This document shows, piece after piece, positions 38,781 to 47,049 of a stretch of 64,000 nt of DNA. Location of the stretch: positions 1 through 64,000 of the forward strand of contig JAUNFA010000006.1 in assembly GCA_030525285.1 (NCBI GenBank). The letters run 5' to 3'. Positions within the stretch are counted from its first letter, which is position 1; each line of letters begins with the position of its first letter. The notes under the pieces are model-generated. The model ran no database searches and was not told the DNA's origin. It worked only from the letters and a program-made list of their open reading frames with translations. Source of the stretch: Bacillota bacterium (GTDB lineage: Bacteria; Bacillota; Clostridia; Peptostreptococcales; Anaerovoracaceae). The position numbers and the translations under genes are program-made.

Positions 38781-39560
38781 ATGAAATATGCTGAAATGAA
38801 AAACAGAAAAGTTCTTATTACCGGAGGCACGCAGGGTATTGGAGAAGCCATGGCTGAGACATTTATAGCCGATGGTGCGGATGTTGTAATAAATGGGCGT
38901 GTTCTCAACGAGAAGGTGCAGAAAGTTTTGGATAGAACTGGTGCAAGAGCTTCTATGGGAAGTATTATGGATCCGGCTACCGCTGAAGGAGTTGTAAAAA
39001 ATGCCGCAGAAATTATGGGAGGACTTGATGTGTTGATTTGCAATGCTGCTGGAATGAGCATGGCACCATATCTTGAAAGTGTTCCTGAAGAATGGTGGTC
39101 TCAGATTAAGATTAATTTGTCTGGTCATATGGCTTGCATTAGAACAGCGCTTCCGATAATGAAGGCAAATGGAGGAGGTACAATTATCCTGACCAGTTCA
39201 TTTTTCGGAACAATCGGTTGGAATAATGCTACAGGATATGGTTCATCAAAGTCAGGATTGCTTGCATTGGGGCAGTATCTTGCTAGAGCATACAAGGATG
39301 ATAACATTAAGGTTTGTACGATTATCCCTGGTGTTATTGATACGCCGCAGTTAAATGTTGATGCTAATGACCTAGGTATTTCACTTGATGAAGTACGTGA
39401 AATGTATGCTAATGACATTGCAATGGGAAGACTTTCAAGACCATCAGAAATTGCAGAAACAGCCCTATACATGGCAAGCGATGCAGGACGAAAGGCGCTT
39501 AACGGAAGACATATCATTGTAAGTGGTGGTGAATACAGATCAACACCATATTATATTTAG
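38781..39560 (+). CDS. Short-chain dehydrogenase/reductase
   Basis: 259-aa classical SDR: cofactor motif TGGTQGIGE, CNAAG, catalytic Ser in ILTSSFFG and YGSSK, and IIPGVIDTP. The R in INGRV after strand 2 hints at NADP(H), but this is weak. Ribosome site AGGAGGTAG. Third-from-last gene of the sigma-54 operon; probable oxidoreductase on a hydroxyl or keto group of the pathway intermediate. Confidence 0.88.
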   Translation: MKYAEMKNRKVLITGGTQGIGEAMAETFIADGADVVINGRVLNEKVQKVLDRTGARASMGSIMDPATAEGVVKNAAEIMGGLDVLICNAAGMSMAPYLESVPEEWWSQIKINLSGHMACIRTALPIMKANGGGTIILTSSFFGTIGWNNATGYGSSKSGLLALGQYLARAYKDDNIKVCTIIPGVIDTPQLNVDANDLGISLDEVREMYANDIAMGRLSRPSEIAETALYMASDAGRKALNGRHIIVSGGEYRSTPYYI

Positions 39561-39588
39561 ATAGGTTGTATATCATAGGAGGAGCGAT

Positions 39589-40347
39589 ATGAAAAAGTTA
39601 GAAAATAGAGTGGCTGTTATCACCGGTGGTAGCCGTGGCATAGGCAGAGGCATTGCAATAGAATTTGCAAAAAATGGTGCTAATATCGCATTATCGTATC
39701 ACTCGAATGAAGCCGCCGCAGCTGAAACTGTTGCAGCGTGTGAAGAGTATGGAGTTAAGGCAATTGCAATAAAATGTAATGCAGGTGTTAGTGCAGAAGT
39801 ACAAGCTATGGCTAAAAAAGTTGAAGAAGAGTTCGGTGCAATTGATATTCTGGTAAATAATGCGGGAACAATCAGCCTTGAGGTAACAGTGGAAGAAATG
39901 GAAGAAGCAGAATGGGACAGAGTTGTTAACACTGATTTAAAGGGCGTATATCTCAATTGCAAATACTTTATTCCGCTTATCAAAGCGCGGAAAGGAGACA
40001 ATGTTGGCAAAATTATCAACATTTCATCGGAACTGTCCAAGAAGGGAAGAGTGGCATATGGCGCATATGCGGCTTCGAAAGGCGGCATCAATTCATTAAC
40101 AATGTGTCTGGCTCTGGAACTGGCTCCGGAAATTAACGTCAATATTGTTGCTCCGGGTCCTATAGAAACCGACATGATTTTGGCTGATATGGCACCTGAA
40201 TGGGTTGAAAAAGAAAAAGACATCCCACTTAAGAGACTTGGAAAAGTTGAAGAAATCGCAGCAACTGCGCTGCTTATCGCATCAGACGACGGGGATTTCT
40301 TCTGTGGGCAGTTCATAAGCCCTAACGGCGGAGCGGTATTCTTTTAA
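39589..40347 (+). CDS. Short-chain dehydrogenase/reductase (FabG-like)
   Basis: 252-aa classical SDR: TGGSRGIGRG, NNAG, NISSELSKKG, catalytic YAASKGG and VAPGPIETDM. It resembles FabG-type 3-oxoacyl reductases, like many catabolic SDRs. AGGAGG precedes the ATG. It is the last gene of the operon, with a terminator at 40411. Confidence 0.88.
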   Translation: MKKLENRVAVITGGSRGIGRGIAIEFAKNGANIALSYHSNEAAAAETVAACEEYGVKAIAIKCNAGVSAEVQAMAKKVEEEFGAIDILVNNAGTISLEVTVEEMEEAEWDRVVNTDLKGVYLNCKYFIPLIKARKGDNVGKIINISSELSKKGRVAYGAYAASKGGINSLTMCLALELAPEINVNIVAPGPIETDMILADMAPEWVEKEKDIPLKRLGKVEEIAATALLIASDDGDFFCGQFISPNGGAVFF

Positions 40348-40410
40348 TACGTACACACATGGTTTTAACAGAATTTATTAAACAAAATTCATTGATGATT
40401 TAAATAGCAT

Positions 40411-40451
40411 ATGGATGCTACCCATTAGTTTAACAGGTGGCATCCATTTTG
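40411..40451 (+). terminator. Terminator of the sigma-54 operon
   Basis: ATGGATGCTACC (40411-40422) pairs with GGTGGCATCCAT (40436-40447, one G-T pair), then TTTTG. Confidence 0.8.
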
Positions 40452-40597
40452 TTTGTAATATGAATTTAAACTAGTTTTCTGCATATTGTTAATCCGCATG
40501 TTCGCCTGTCGGTTAATGTTGAAAGATTTGAATTTGGAGTGTAGAATTATCGTGAAGTATTGAAACGGAATTCGATAAATCTTGAAAGGAAGAATTA

Positions 40598-41119
40598 ATG
40601 CATTACGGTGAAATAAAAAACTGCGATATCGCCAACGGACCCGGAGTTCGCGTGACACTTTTTGTATCTGGATGTACTAACCACTGCCCCAATTGTTTCC
40701 AGCCTGAGACCTGGGATTTTGAATACGGTCAGACTTTCACAGACGACACAATGGAAGAACTTGTAGGGATGCTGGATAAATCATATGTCAATGGATTTAC
40801 TGTCCTTGGCGGTGAGCCGATGGAACCGAGAAATCAGCAGGATCTTCTGCCGATTTTGAAGAGCATTCGCGACAGATTGCCACAGAAGAGCATATGGATA
40901 TATACAGGGTTTACATATGAGAAACTTACCGATGAGAATTCGTATTGCAGAACGGATGCTACTGACGATATTCTCGGTATTGCTGATGTTCTTGTAGATG
41001 GAAGATTTGTAGAGGAACTGAAAAATTTGAGACTGAAGTTTCGTGGTTCCTCCAATCAGAGAATAATAGATTTGACTGCTACCCGTGAAAAGGGTGAGAT
41101 AGTTATTATGGATGTATGA
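40598..41119 (+). CDS. nrdG: Anaerobic ribonucleotide reductase activating protein (radical SAM)
   Basis: 173 aa. Generates the glycyl radical on NrdD using AdoMet and a [4Fe-4S] cluster bound by CTNHCPNC (CxxxCxxC). The start MHYGEIKNCDIANGPGVRV and VLGGEPMEPRN are NrdG signatures. GAAAGGAAG precedes the ATG. No NrdR-type AATAT box pair was recognised upstream. Its partner nrdD is at 14306. Confidence 0.94.
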   Translation: MHYGEIKNCDIANGPGVRVTLFVSGCTNHCPNCFQPETWDFEYGQTFTDDTMEELVGMLDKSYVNGFTVLGGEPMEPRNQQDLLPILKSIRDRLPQKSIWIYTGFTYEKLTDENSYCRTDATDDILGIADVLVDGRFVEELKNLRLKFRGSSNQRIIDLTATREKGEIVIMDV

Positions 41120-41197
41120 GTTTAACGCAGGAATTGTGTGCAATTTCTCCGATGTTTGGTGTATAATATTTAGTGATATTTTTGAGGGAGAAAAATA

Positions 41198-42049
41198 ATG
41201 ACGGTTAAACTTATAGCACTTGATCTTGACGGAACATTGCTGACAGACGACAAGAAAGTCAGCAGTGGCAACAGAGAAGCAATACATTGGGCAACGGAGA
41301 AGGGTGTTGATGTGGCTTTTGCAACCGGAAGAAGCATTGGCATTATCCCCCCTGACGCCTTTAGCATACCGGATATAAGGTACATGATTACTTCTAACGG
41401 AGCGATTGTAAGCGATCGCCTGAACGGCATGATAAGTCATGAATACATTCCGGCAGAAGCTGTGGATATGCTGACAGAGTTGCTTTGCAGAAGAGAGGAC
41501 ATGGTAGAAGTCTTCGTTAACGGAACGGCGCATACCCAGAGGATTTATAATGAAGAAATCTGTGAAGCGGTGAAGAGAGGGCAGAATCCATATTATTACT
41601 ATTATCACAGAGTTTCTGAAGATGATATATTCGGTTTTATGAAAAAGAACCGTAATGTAATTGAAATGATAATTGTCAATTTCCAAAGAGGTGAGGATCC
41701 TCGGATGAAGCTCATGACAAAGGACCAGATAGAACAGATTCCGGGGCTTTGTGCCACAACTTCGCTCCCGTATAATATTGAGATTGTAAGTGGCACTGCA
41801 GGTAAAGGAAATGCCCTTGTAAAGCTTGCGGAGCTTCTTGGCATAGAGCGTGATCAGGTGGTATCCATGGGTGACAGTTTGAACGATATGACCATGCCGG
41901 ACGTATCGGGTATATGTGTAGCCATGGGAAACGGTCGTGAGGAAGTCAAGGATCAGGCAGACATTGTCACAAAGAGCAATATGGACGACGGAGTAGCTGC
42001 GGCAATTTATGAAATACTGGGAAGCGGCAGTCAGGAGGAAAGCAAATGA
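41198..42049 (+). CDS. Cof-type HAD phosphatase
   Basis: 283 aa, HAD subfamily IIB: motif I LDLDGTLLTDDK, motif II VAFATGRS, C2 cap, KGNAL lysine and motif IV GDSLNDMTM, with the terminal MGNGREEVK typical of Cof proteins. It probably dephosphorylates sugar phosphates, FMN or PLP; the substrate cannot be chosen. GAGGGAG precedes the ATG and a TATAAT lies at 41162-41167. It overlaps crcB by 4 nt (ATGA). Confidence 0.9.
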   Translation: MTVKLIALDLDGTLLTDDKKVSSGNREAIHWATEKGVDVAFATGRSIGIIPPDAFSIPDIRYMITSNGAIVSDRLNGMISHEYIPAEAVDMLTELLCRREDMVEVFVNGTAHTQRIYNEEICEAVKRGQNPYYYYYHRVSEDDIFGFMKKNRNVIEMIIVNFQRGEDPRMKLMTKDQIEQIPGLCATTSLPYNIEIVSGTAGKGNALVKLAELLGIERDQVVSMGDSLNDMTMPDVSGICVAMGNGREEVKDQADIVTKSNMDDGVAAAIYEILGSGSQEESK

Positions 42050-42417
42050 TTAGAGTGCTTTTGGTAGGACTTGGTGGCGGAATAGGTGCCATGGGAAGAT
42101 ATCTTATGGGCAGAATCCCAATTGCCAATATTCCTTATCCGGTCAATACGTTTGTAATAAATGTGATAGGAGCATTCCTTATAGGTCTGTTTCTGGCAGC
42201 TGGCAGCAGGATGAACGTTACAGATTCCAAGCTGATTCTGTTTCTTACGACAGGAGTATGTGGAGGGTTTTCGACACTTGCAGCTTTGTCTGCAGAATCT
42301 TTGACAATGTTACAGAGTGGCAGATTTCTGGGATGCCTTTTGTATTGTACAGCTACATTCGCAGTATGTATTACAGCTACATACATGGGAACATGTATTG
42401 CCAAAATAGGAATATAA
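42046..42417 (+). CDS. crcB: Fluoride-specific ion channel Fluc
   Basis: 123 aa, four membrane helices. GGGIGAMGRYL, the central NVIGAFLIGLF and CGGFSTLAALSAE (the pore Phe/Thr track) match Fluc. It exports fluoride as a dual-topology dimer. A single crcB is expected to form a homodimer. No crcB (fluoride) riboswitch was recognised in front of the operon. Confidence 0.9.
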   Translation: MIRVLLVGLGGGIGAMGRYLMGRIPIANIPYPVNTFVINVIGAFLIGLFLAAGSRMNVTDSKLILFLTTGVCGGFSTLAALSAESLTMLQSGRFLGCLLYCTATFAVCITATYMGTCIAKIGI

Positions 42418-42433
42418 AATATCTATAGATATT
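42418..42433. promoter_or_regulatory. 16-bp perfect palindrome before the His-rich GTPase gene
   Basis: AATATCTATAGATATT is fully self-complementary and lies in the 53-bp gap between crcB and the CobW-family gene. It may be an operator. It does not match the Bacillus Zur box I know. Confidence 0.4.
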
Positions 42434-42470
42434 AACCATAAATATATTGTAGTAGAAGGGAGAACATATA

Positions 42471-43544
42471 ATGACAAAAGTTGATATTGTATCAGGATTC
42501 CTTGGAGCAGGAAAAACGACTTTCATCAAAGAAATGATTGCGAAGGTGTACAAAGGACAGAAAGTGGTTCTCATAGAAAATGAATTCGGTGAAATCGGTA
42601 TAGACAGTGGGTTTATGAAGAATGCCGGTATAGAAGTGACGGAAATGAACAGCGGATGTATCTGCTGTACTCTTGTTGGTGACTTTGCTCGTTCGCTCAA
42701 ACAGGTGGTTGAGCAGTTTTCGCCTGAAAGAATAGTAATAGAACCATCGGGTGTGGGAAAATTGAGTGATGTAGCTGCAGCGGTGGCAGATGTAAGTATG
42801 GAAGCCGGAATTACGATTAACAGCCGTATCACAGTTGTTGACGGTAAGAAAGCCGGAATGTACATGAAGAACTTCGGTGAGTTCTATAACAATCAGATTG
42901 AAAATGCTACAACTATAGTCATAAGCAGAACGCAGAACATGGATGAGGATAAGCTGAAGGAATGCATTTCTCTTATCAGAGAAAAGAATGAGGAGGCTTC
43001 AATCATCACAACACCATGGGATAAGCTTGAAGGTGAAGCGATAGAGGCTGCTATAGGACATGGACAGAATCTTGAAAAGGAGCTTATGGAAGAATACATG
43101 CGTGAGCATGAACATTACGAACATCACGACCACGACCATCATCATGAACATGACCACAATCACGGTGAAGACTGCACATGCGGATGTCACGACCATGATC
43201 ATCATGAGCACGATCACGACCACGACCACGACCATGATCATCATAAGCACGACCACGATCATCATGCAGATGAAGTTTTTGACAGCTGGGGTATCGAGAC
43301 AGTGCATGTATTTACAAAATCAGGTATAGAAGACATTATGGGTCTGTTTGGAACTACTGATGATTTCGGAACAGTGCTTCGTGCAAAGGGTATCGTAGAA
43401 ATTGAAGACGGTAACTGGGTGGAATTCGACATGGTGCCTGAAGAAGTGGAAATCAGAGAAACAACACCGGATTACATTGGCAGAATCTGCGTTATAGGAG
43501 CTGACCTTAACAAGGACGAGCTTGCCAAGGTATTTGATAAATAG
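42471..43544 (+). CDS. CobW/COG0523-family GTPase with long His/Asp-rich metal-binding loop
   Basis: 357 aa. Walker A GFLGAGKTT, the family CxCC metal motif as GCICC, EPSGVG, and a C-terminal CobW_C domain. Between about residues 212 and 268 the chain is almost entirely His, Asp and Glu, plus a CTCGCHD segment, a likely reservoir or sensor for zinc, nickel or cobalt. COG0523 proteins act as metallochaperones (e.g. ZagA, ZNG1). AGAAGGGAG precedes the ATG. It is followed by a second CobW homologue 18 bp on. The metal cannot be named from sequence. Confidence 0.9.
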   Translation: MTKVDIVSGFLGAGKTTFIKEMIAKVYKGQKVVLIENEFGEIGIDSGFMKNAGIEVTEMNSGCICCTLVGDFARSLKQVVEQFSPERIVIEPSGVGKLSDVAAAVADVSMEAGITINSRITVVDGKKAGMYMKNFGEFYNNQIENATTIVISRTQNMDEDKLKECISLIREKNEEASIITTPWDKLEGEAIEAAIGHGQNLEKELMEEYMREHEHYEHHDHDHHHEHDHNHGEDCTCGCHDHDHHEHDHDHDHDHDHHKHDHDHHADEVFDSWGIETVHVFTKSGIEDIMGLFGTTDDFGTVLRAKGIVEIEDGNWVEFDMVPEEVEIRETTPDYIGRICVIGADLNKDELAKVFDK

Positions 43545-43562
43545 TAAGGAGGCGGGAAGATA

Positions 43563-44510
43563 ATGGATATTCCGGTATATTTATTTACAGGACTCCTTGA
43601 CAGTGGCAAAACTACATTTATCAAGGAGGTAGTAGGAGAAGAGAGCTTCCTTGATCCGGGAGCAACAGCAATGCTCCTGACAGAACAGGGTGAAATCAGT
43701 TATGACGAAGAATTTCTGATAAAACATAATATTGCTGTTGAAGTAATTGAAGACAAAGAAGAGATGAAACCGCTTCTCTGGAAACGTATGGAGATGATGA
43801 ACAAGCCGAAACAGATTCTTATTGAATACAATGGAATGTGGGAGCTGGACGATCTGTTTAACAGCGGAATTCCGGAAAACTGGTTTCTTGCAGGCGTGTA
43901 TTCTACAGTTAACGGTGAAACCATCGACATGTATATCCAGAACATGCGCAAAATGTTCATGGAGCCTTTGAGAACTTCGGACCTTATAATAATTAACAGA
44001 TGTGATGAGAGCATTGACAGGCAGAAGTACAGAAGGAATTTCAAAGCACTGAATCCTCAGGTTCAGGTAGGCTTCGAAAGACCTGATGGTACTATGTATC
44101 CGAATCAGCAGGAAGAACTTCCTTTTGATGTAAATGGAGACAGAATTGTAATAGACGATATGGACTATGGCCTCTGGTATATAGACGCAATGGATGCTCC
44201 GGGAAGATATATGTACAAGGAAATTGAGTTCACGGCGAAGTATTGTGCCAGCAACAATGAGAATATCAAGTATTTCGTACCGGGAAGACACGTTATGACA
44301 TGCTGCGAAGACGATATTCAGTTCCTTGGATACGTGTGCAGCTTTGAGGAACAGCCAGGTTTTGAACACGGTGACTGGGTAAGGGTCGTTGTAAGTTTTG
44401 ATTTTGGTCCATGTGATGTATACGGTCCGGGTGAAGAGGGACCGATTCTTACGCTTATTGATATTAAACCGGCAGAGAAGCCCGAACAGGAGCTGGTATC
44501 ATTCACATAG
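43563..44510 (+). CDS. CobW-like GTPase fused to a YcgQ/DUF1980-like C-terminal domain
   Basis: 315 aa. The N-terminal half is CobW-like (FTGLLDSGKTTFIKE, IINRCDES) but lacks the CxCC motif. The last 100 residues (about 215-315), with EIEFTAKY, FVPGRHVMTCCEDD, GDWVRVVVSF and DIKPAEKPEQELVSF, follow the pattern of the C-terminal domain of YcgQ/TIGR03943 proteins. Those are zinc-regulated partners of YcgR permeases and stand near CobW genes in Bacillus. The TCC pair may bind metal. AAGGAGG precedes the ATG. This fusion with the preceding metallochaperone suggests a metal-delivery pair. Confidence 0.75.
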   Translation: MDIPVYLFTGLLDSGKTTFIKEVVGEESFLDPGATAMLLTEQGEISYDEEFLIKHNIAVEVIEDKEEMKPLLWKRMEMMNKPKQILIEYNGMWELDDLFNSGIPENWFLAGVYSTVNGETIDMYIQNMRKMFMEPLRTSDLIIINRCDESIDRQKYRRNFKALNPQVQVGFERPDGTMYPNQQEELPFDVNGDRIVIDDMDYGLWYIDAMDAPGRYMYKEIEFTAKYCASNNENIKYFVPGRHVMTCCEDDIQFLGYVCSFEEQPGFEHGDWVRVVVSFDFGPCDVYGPGEEGPILTLIDIKPAEKPEQELVSFT

Positions 44511-44553
44511 GAATATGCGATTTGCGAATAAAATAATTAGACTACACATACAG

Positions 44554-44593
44554 GCACATACTTGTTTTAAAAGGTATGTGCTTGTGTTATAAT
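44554..44593 (+). other. Hairpin and -10 element between operons
   Basis: GCACATAC (44554-44561) pairs with GTATGTGC (44574-44581), followed by TTGTGTT, a weak terminator. A perfect TATAAT at 44588-44593 would serve the following flavin reductase gene, but no good -35 at 16-18 bp is present. Confidence 0.45.
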
Positions 44594-44644
44594 GTGCATA
44601 GATTTTACATAATTACTTACAAAGGCTTACAGTAAGGAGTAAAA

Positions 44645-45286
44645 GTGAAGGTATTGTTAATAAACGGCAGCCCTCATCAGTACGGTTGTACTTATACGGC
44701 TTTGAGAGAGGTGGCAGATACCCTTGAAAAAAATGGTGTTGCTACCGAAATCTACCATATAGGTCCGGGAGATGTGAGAGGTTGTGTAGGATGCGGTAAC
44801 TGTTTCAAAACAGGAAAATGCATTTTTGACGACGGAGTAAATGAGATATCCGGTCGTCTACTTGAATTTGACGGGATAGTTGTTGGTTCACCGGTATACT
44901 TTGCAGGCGCCAGTGGACAGTTGTGTTGTTTCCTGGACAGACTGTTCTACAGCAACTATAACAATAACAGACTGGCAGGCAAGTTCGCGGCTGCTGTTGT
45001 TTCGTGCAGACGAGGCGGTGCCAGCAGTGCTTTTGATAGAATTAACAAATATTTTACGATAAGCAATATGCCTATCGTATCATCTCAGTACTGGAATCAG
45101 GTTCATGGCAACAAACCTGAAGAGGTAAAGCAGGATCTTGAGGGAATGCAGACGATGAGAACTCTCGGAGAAAACATGGCGTACCTGATAAGAGGCAGAG
45201 ACGCAGGTGTCAGAGAACATATACCGTATCCACAGTACGAACAGGTTCAGATGACTAATTTTATCAGAAAAGAAAAGAAGGACTGA
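44645..45286 (+). CDS. Flavodoxin-like NAD(P)H-dependent oxidoreductase (iron-sulfur flavoprotein type)
   Basis: 213 aa from a GTG with AAGGAG upstream. The flavodoxin-fold start VLLINGSPHQYGCTYTAL, CVGCGNCFKTGKC (cysteines as in iron-sulfur flavoproteins and related NADPH-dependent FMN reductases) and GSPVYFAGASGQ are present. It probably reduces flavins or small electron acceptors. It is the first gene of a four-gene set with TPR, DUF4037 and DUF4125 proteins (gaps of 2 bp, 2 bp and 13 bp). Confidence 0.85.
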   Translation: MKVLLINGSPHQYGCTYTALREVADTLEKNGVATEIYHIGPGDVRGCVGCGNCFKTGKCIFDDGVNEISGRLLEFDGIVVGSPVYFAGASGQLCCFLDRLFYSNYNNNRLAGKFAAAVVSCRRGGASSAFDRINKYFTISNMPIVSSQYWNQVHGNKPEEVKQDLEGMQTMRTLGENMAYLIRGRDAGVREHIPYPQYEQVQMTNFIRKEKKD

Positions 45287-45288
45287 TT

Positions 45289-46092
45289 ATGTACGATAAG
45301 CGGATAGATATCGGCAGGTTTTATGAAGGCCTTGACATAATGTTCAATCGCAAGAACAAAATGGAAACAATGTCATACATGGAGAGCTGGCTAAGAGAAG
45401 CAGAAGGAATGGGTGACCTTGAGGGAATCGTCGCCGTATGCAATGAGCTGGGTGGCCTTTGCAGAGCAATCGGAGAAAACGAAAGGGCGAAGGAACTGTA
45501 TGACAGAGTGCTTACAGGACTTACGGAACTTGGTCTTGACAAGACGGAGCATTATGCAACAGCTCTGATTAATGCTGGAGATGTATACGTTTATACCTTT
45601 GAGTATGAGAAAGCTCTTGAATGTTTCATGGCTGCCAGAACGATTCTCATAGATTGCGGAATGTCAGGCGATTACAGGATGGCCGCGTTATGCAATAACA
45701 TCAGCATGGTATACAGAAACACTAGCAGATACGATAAGGCTGAGGAAGCTCTCGACATTTCTTTTAACATAATAAAGGGACTGCCTGATTGCAGAGGAGA
45801 ACTGGCTACGACTTATGTCAATCTGGGAGAGCTTCAAGTGAAGCAGAACAAGCTTGAAATGGCAGGTTTGAGCTTTGAAGAAGCCTGTAGGATATATGAG
45901 GAGGACGGAGGCATGAATCCTCATTATTCGTCTGCTTTTGCAGGGCTTGGCAACGTGTATTATCTTAAGGGTCAGAGAACATTAGCTATTGAATGTTATC
46001 AGAAGGCACTTAAATTAATAGAAAGAGATTTCGGAAGGACTGACTATTACAGAATGGTCGAGAAGAACCTTTTGAAAGCGAAAGGATTCTAA
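45289..46092 (+). CDS. Tetratricopeptide-repeat protein
   Basis: 267 aa, helical throughout, with about five TPR-like units of 34-40 residues (for example CNELGGLCRAIGENERAKEL, ALINAGDVYVYTFEYEKALE, TYVNLGELQVKQNKLEMAGL). No signal peptide and no enzyme motif, so a scaffold or regulator in the cytoplasm. AAAAGAAGG precedes the ATG. It is transcribed with DUF4037 and DUF4125 genes, whose products may be its partners. Confidence 0.82.
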   Translation: MYDKRIDIGRFYEGLDIMFNRKNKMETMSYMESWLREAEGMGDLEGIVAVCNELGGLCRAIGENERAKELYDRVLTGLTELGLDKTEHYATALINAGDVYVYTFEYEKALECFMAARTILIDCGMSGDYRMAALCNNISMVYRNTSRYDKAEEALDISFNIIKGLPDCRGELATTYVNLGELQVKQNKLEMAGLSFEEACRIYEEDGGMNPHYSSAFAGLGNVYYLKGQRTLAIECYQKALKLIERDFGRTDYYRMVEKNLLKAKGF

Positions 46093-46094
46093 TA

Positions 46095-47036
46095 ATGAAG
46101 GGAATGGAACTGGCGTCTGCATACTTTGAACAGTATGGCAGACAGATAATAGATTATCAGCTGCCCCAGTACAAGGAGTATATGGCGGCCGGGCTTGTAG
46201 GCGAGGGATCTGAATGTCTTGGCTTTGATGATGAATTTTCTACGGACCATGACTTTGGACCTGCCTTTTGCATATGGCTTCCTGAAACAGTTTACCGTCA
46301 GGTGGGAAATCAGGTGCAGAAGGCTTACGACTGTATGCCAAGAGATTATCTGGGATATACAAGGGTAGAGATGCCACAGGGTGCGGGAAGAGTGGGCGTA
46401 ATGTCCATAGAGAGCTTTTACCTTAAATATATAGGAATGACACATGCTCCTCAGGATAATATGGAGTGGTTCAGAATACCGGAAAGCTATCTTGCTACGG
46501 CTACTAACGGCAGTGTTTTTGTTGACAATTACGGGCAGTTTTCGGATATAAGAGCAAGGCTCAAGAGCTTCTATCCTGCAGACGTAGTCAAAAAGAAGCT
46601 TGCAGCAAGACTTGCCCTAATGGGACAGTCGGGTCAATATAATTATTCACGCTCTGTAAGACGAGGAGACTTCCAGGCAGCATATTTCGCCTGCAGTGAA
46701 TTTATAAAAAACGCAATGGGTGCATTGTATCTTCTCAATGAGACTTATATGCCATATTATAAATGGGTGTTTAGGGGAGCAGAGAATTTCAGAATACTTC
46801 CGGATGCTGTGCAGATGCTTCGTCAGCTTACAGCGATTTCGGATACGGCGGAAAATTCTGCCCACAAGGAACAGATTATCGAATCAATTTCAGTATCCGT
46901 GGGAATGGAACTTAACAGACGCGGATTCACCAGAACATCGGATTCTTTCCTTGTATCTCATGGTGAGGAAATCATGAGAAGCATTGAAGATTCCAGATTG
47001 AGAAACATGCATATAATGCATGATGTTACGAGATAA
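46095..47036 (+). CDS. DUF4037 protein, nucleotidyltransferase-like
   Basis: 313 aa. The N-terminal LVGEGSECLGFDDEFSTDHD resembles a nucleotidyltransferase-fold G-S...D-x-D site (GEGSE... DHDFGP), followed by a helical C-terminal region. DUF4037 has no established reaction as far as I know. The gene starts 2 bp after the TPR stop and precedes a DUF4125 gene. Target unknown. Confidence 0.8.
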   Translation: MKGMELASAYFEQYGRQIIDYQLPQYKEYMAAGLVGEGSECLGFDDEFSTDHDFGPAFCIWLPETVYRQVGNQVQKAYDCMPRDYLGYTRVEMPQGAGRVGVMSIESFYLKYIGMTHAPQDNMEWFRIPESYLATATNGSVFVDNYGQFSDIRARLKSFYPADVVKKKLAARLALMGQSGQYNYSRSVRRGDFQAAYFACSEFIKNAMGALYLLNETYMPYYKWVFRGAENFRILPDAVQMLRQLTAISDTAENSAHKEQIIESISVSVGMELNRRGFTRTSDSFLVSHGEEIMRSIEDSRLRNMHIMHDVTR

Positions 47037-47049
47037 AGGGGTGCATGGC

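Noticed and set aside
41120-41197. Fluoride riboswitch for the crcB operon
   Set aside because: The 78-bp gap is too short and lacks the conserved core; only a -10 element is visible.
40781-41686. A 301-codon open frame on the minus strand across nrdG and the Cof phosphatase gene
   Set aside because: It lies opposite two well-supported genes, has no ribosome site, odd composition (many His, Ile, Tyr, Cys) and no recognisable motif.
43099-43290. Possible microsatellite or CRISPR-like repeat in the CAC/GAC-rich stretch
   Set aside because: There is no fixed repeat unit with spacers; the pattern follows from His/Asp codons in frame. No CRISPR array was seen anywhere in the window.
43060-43329. 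Thr/Ile-rich frame in the His-rich stretch
   Set aside because: It is the shifted reading of the repeated His/Asp codons of the CobW-family gene, not a separate gene or a DNA repeat with its own role.
43581-44369. A 262-codon minus-strand frame opposite the second CobW-family gene
   Set aside because: Shadow of a real coding sequence; no start signals and a Cys/His/Phe-rich, non-protein-like composition.
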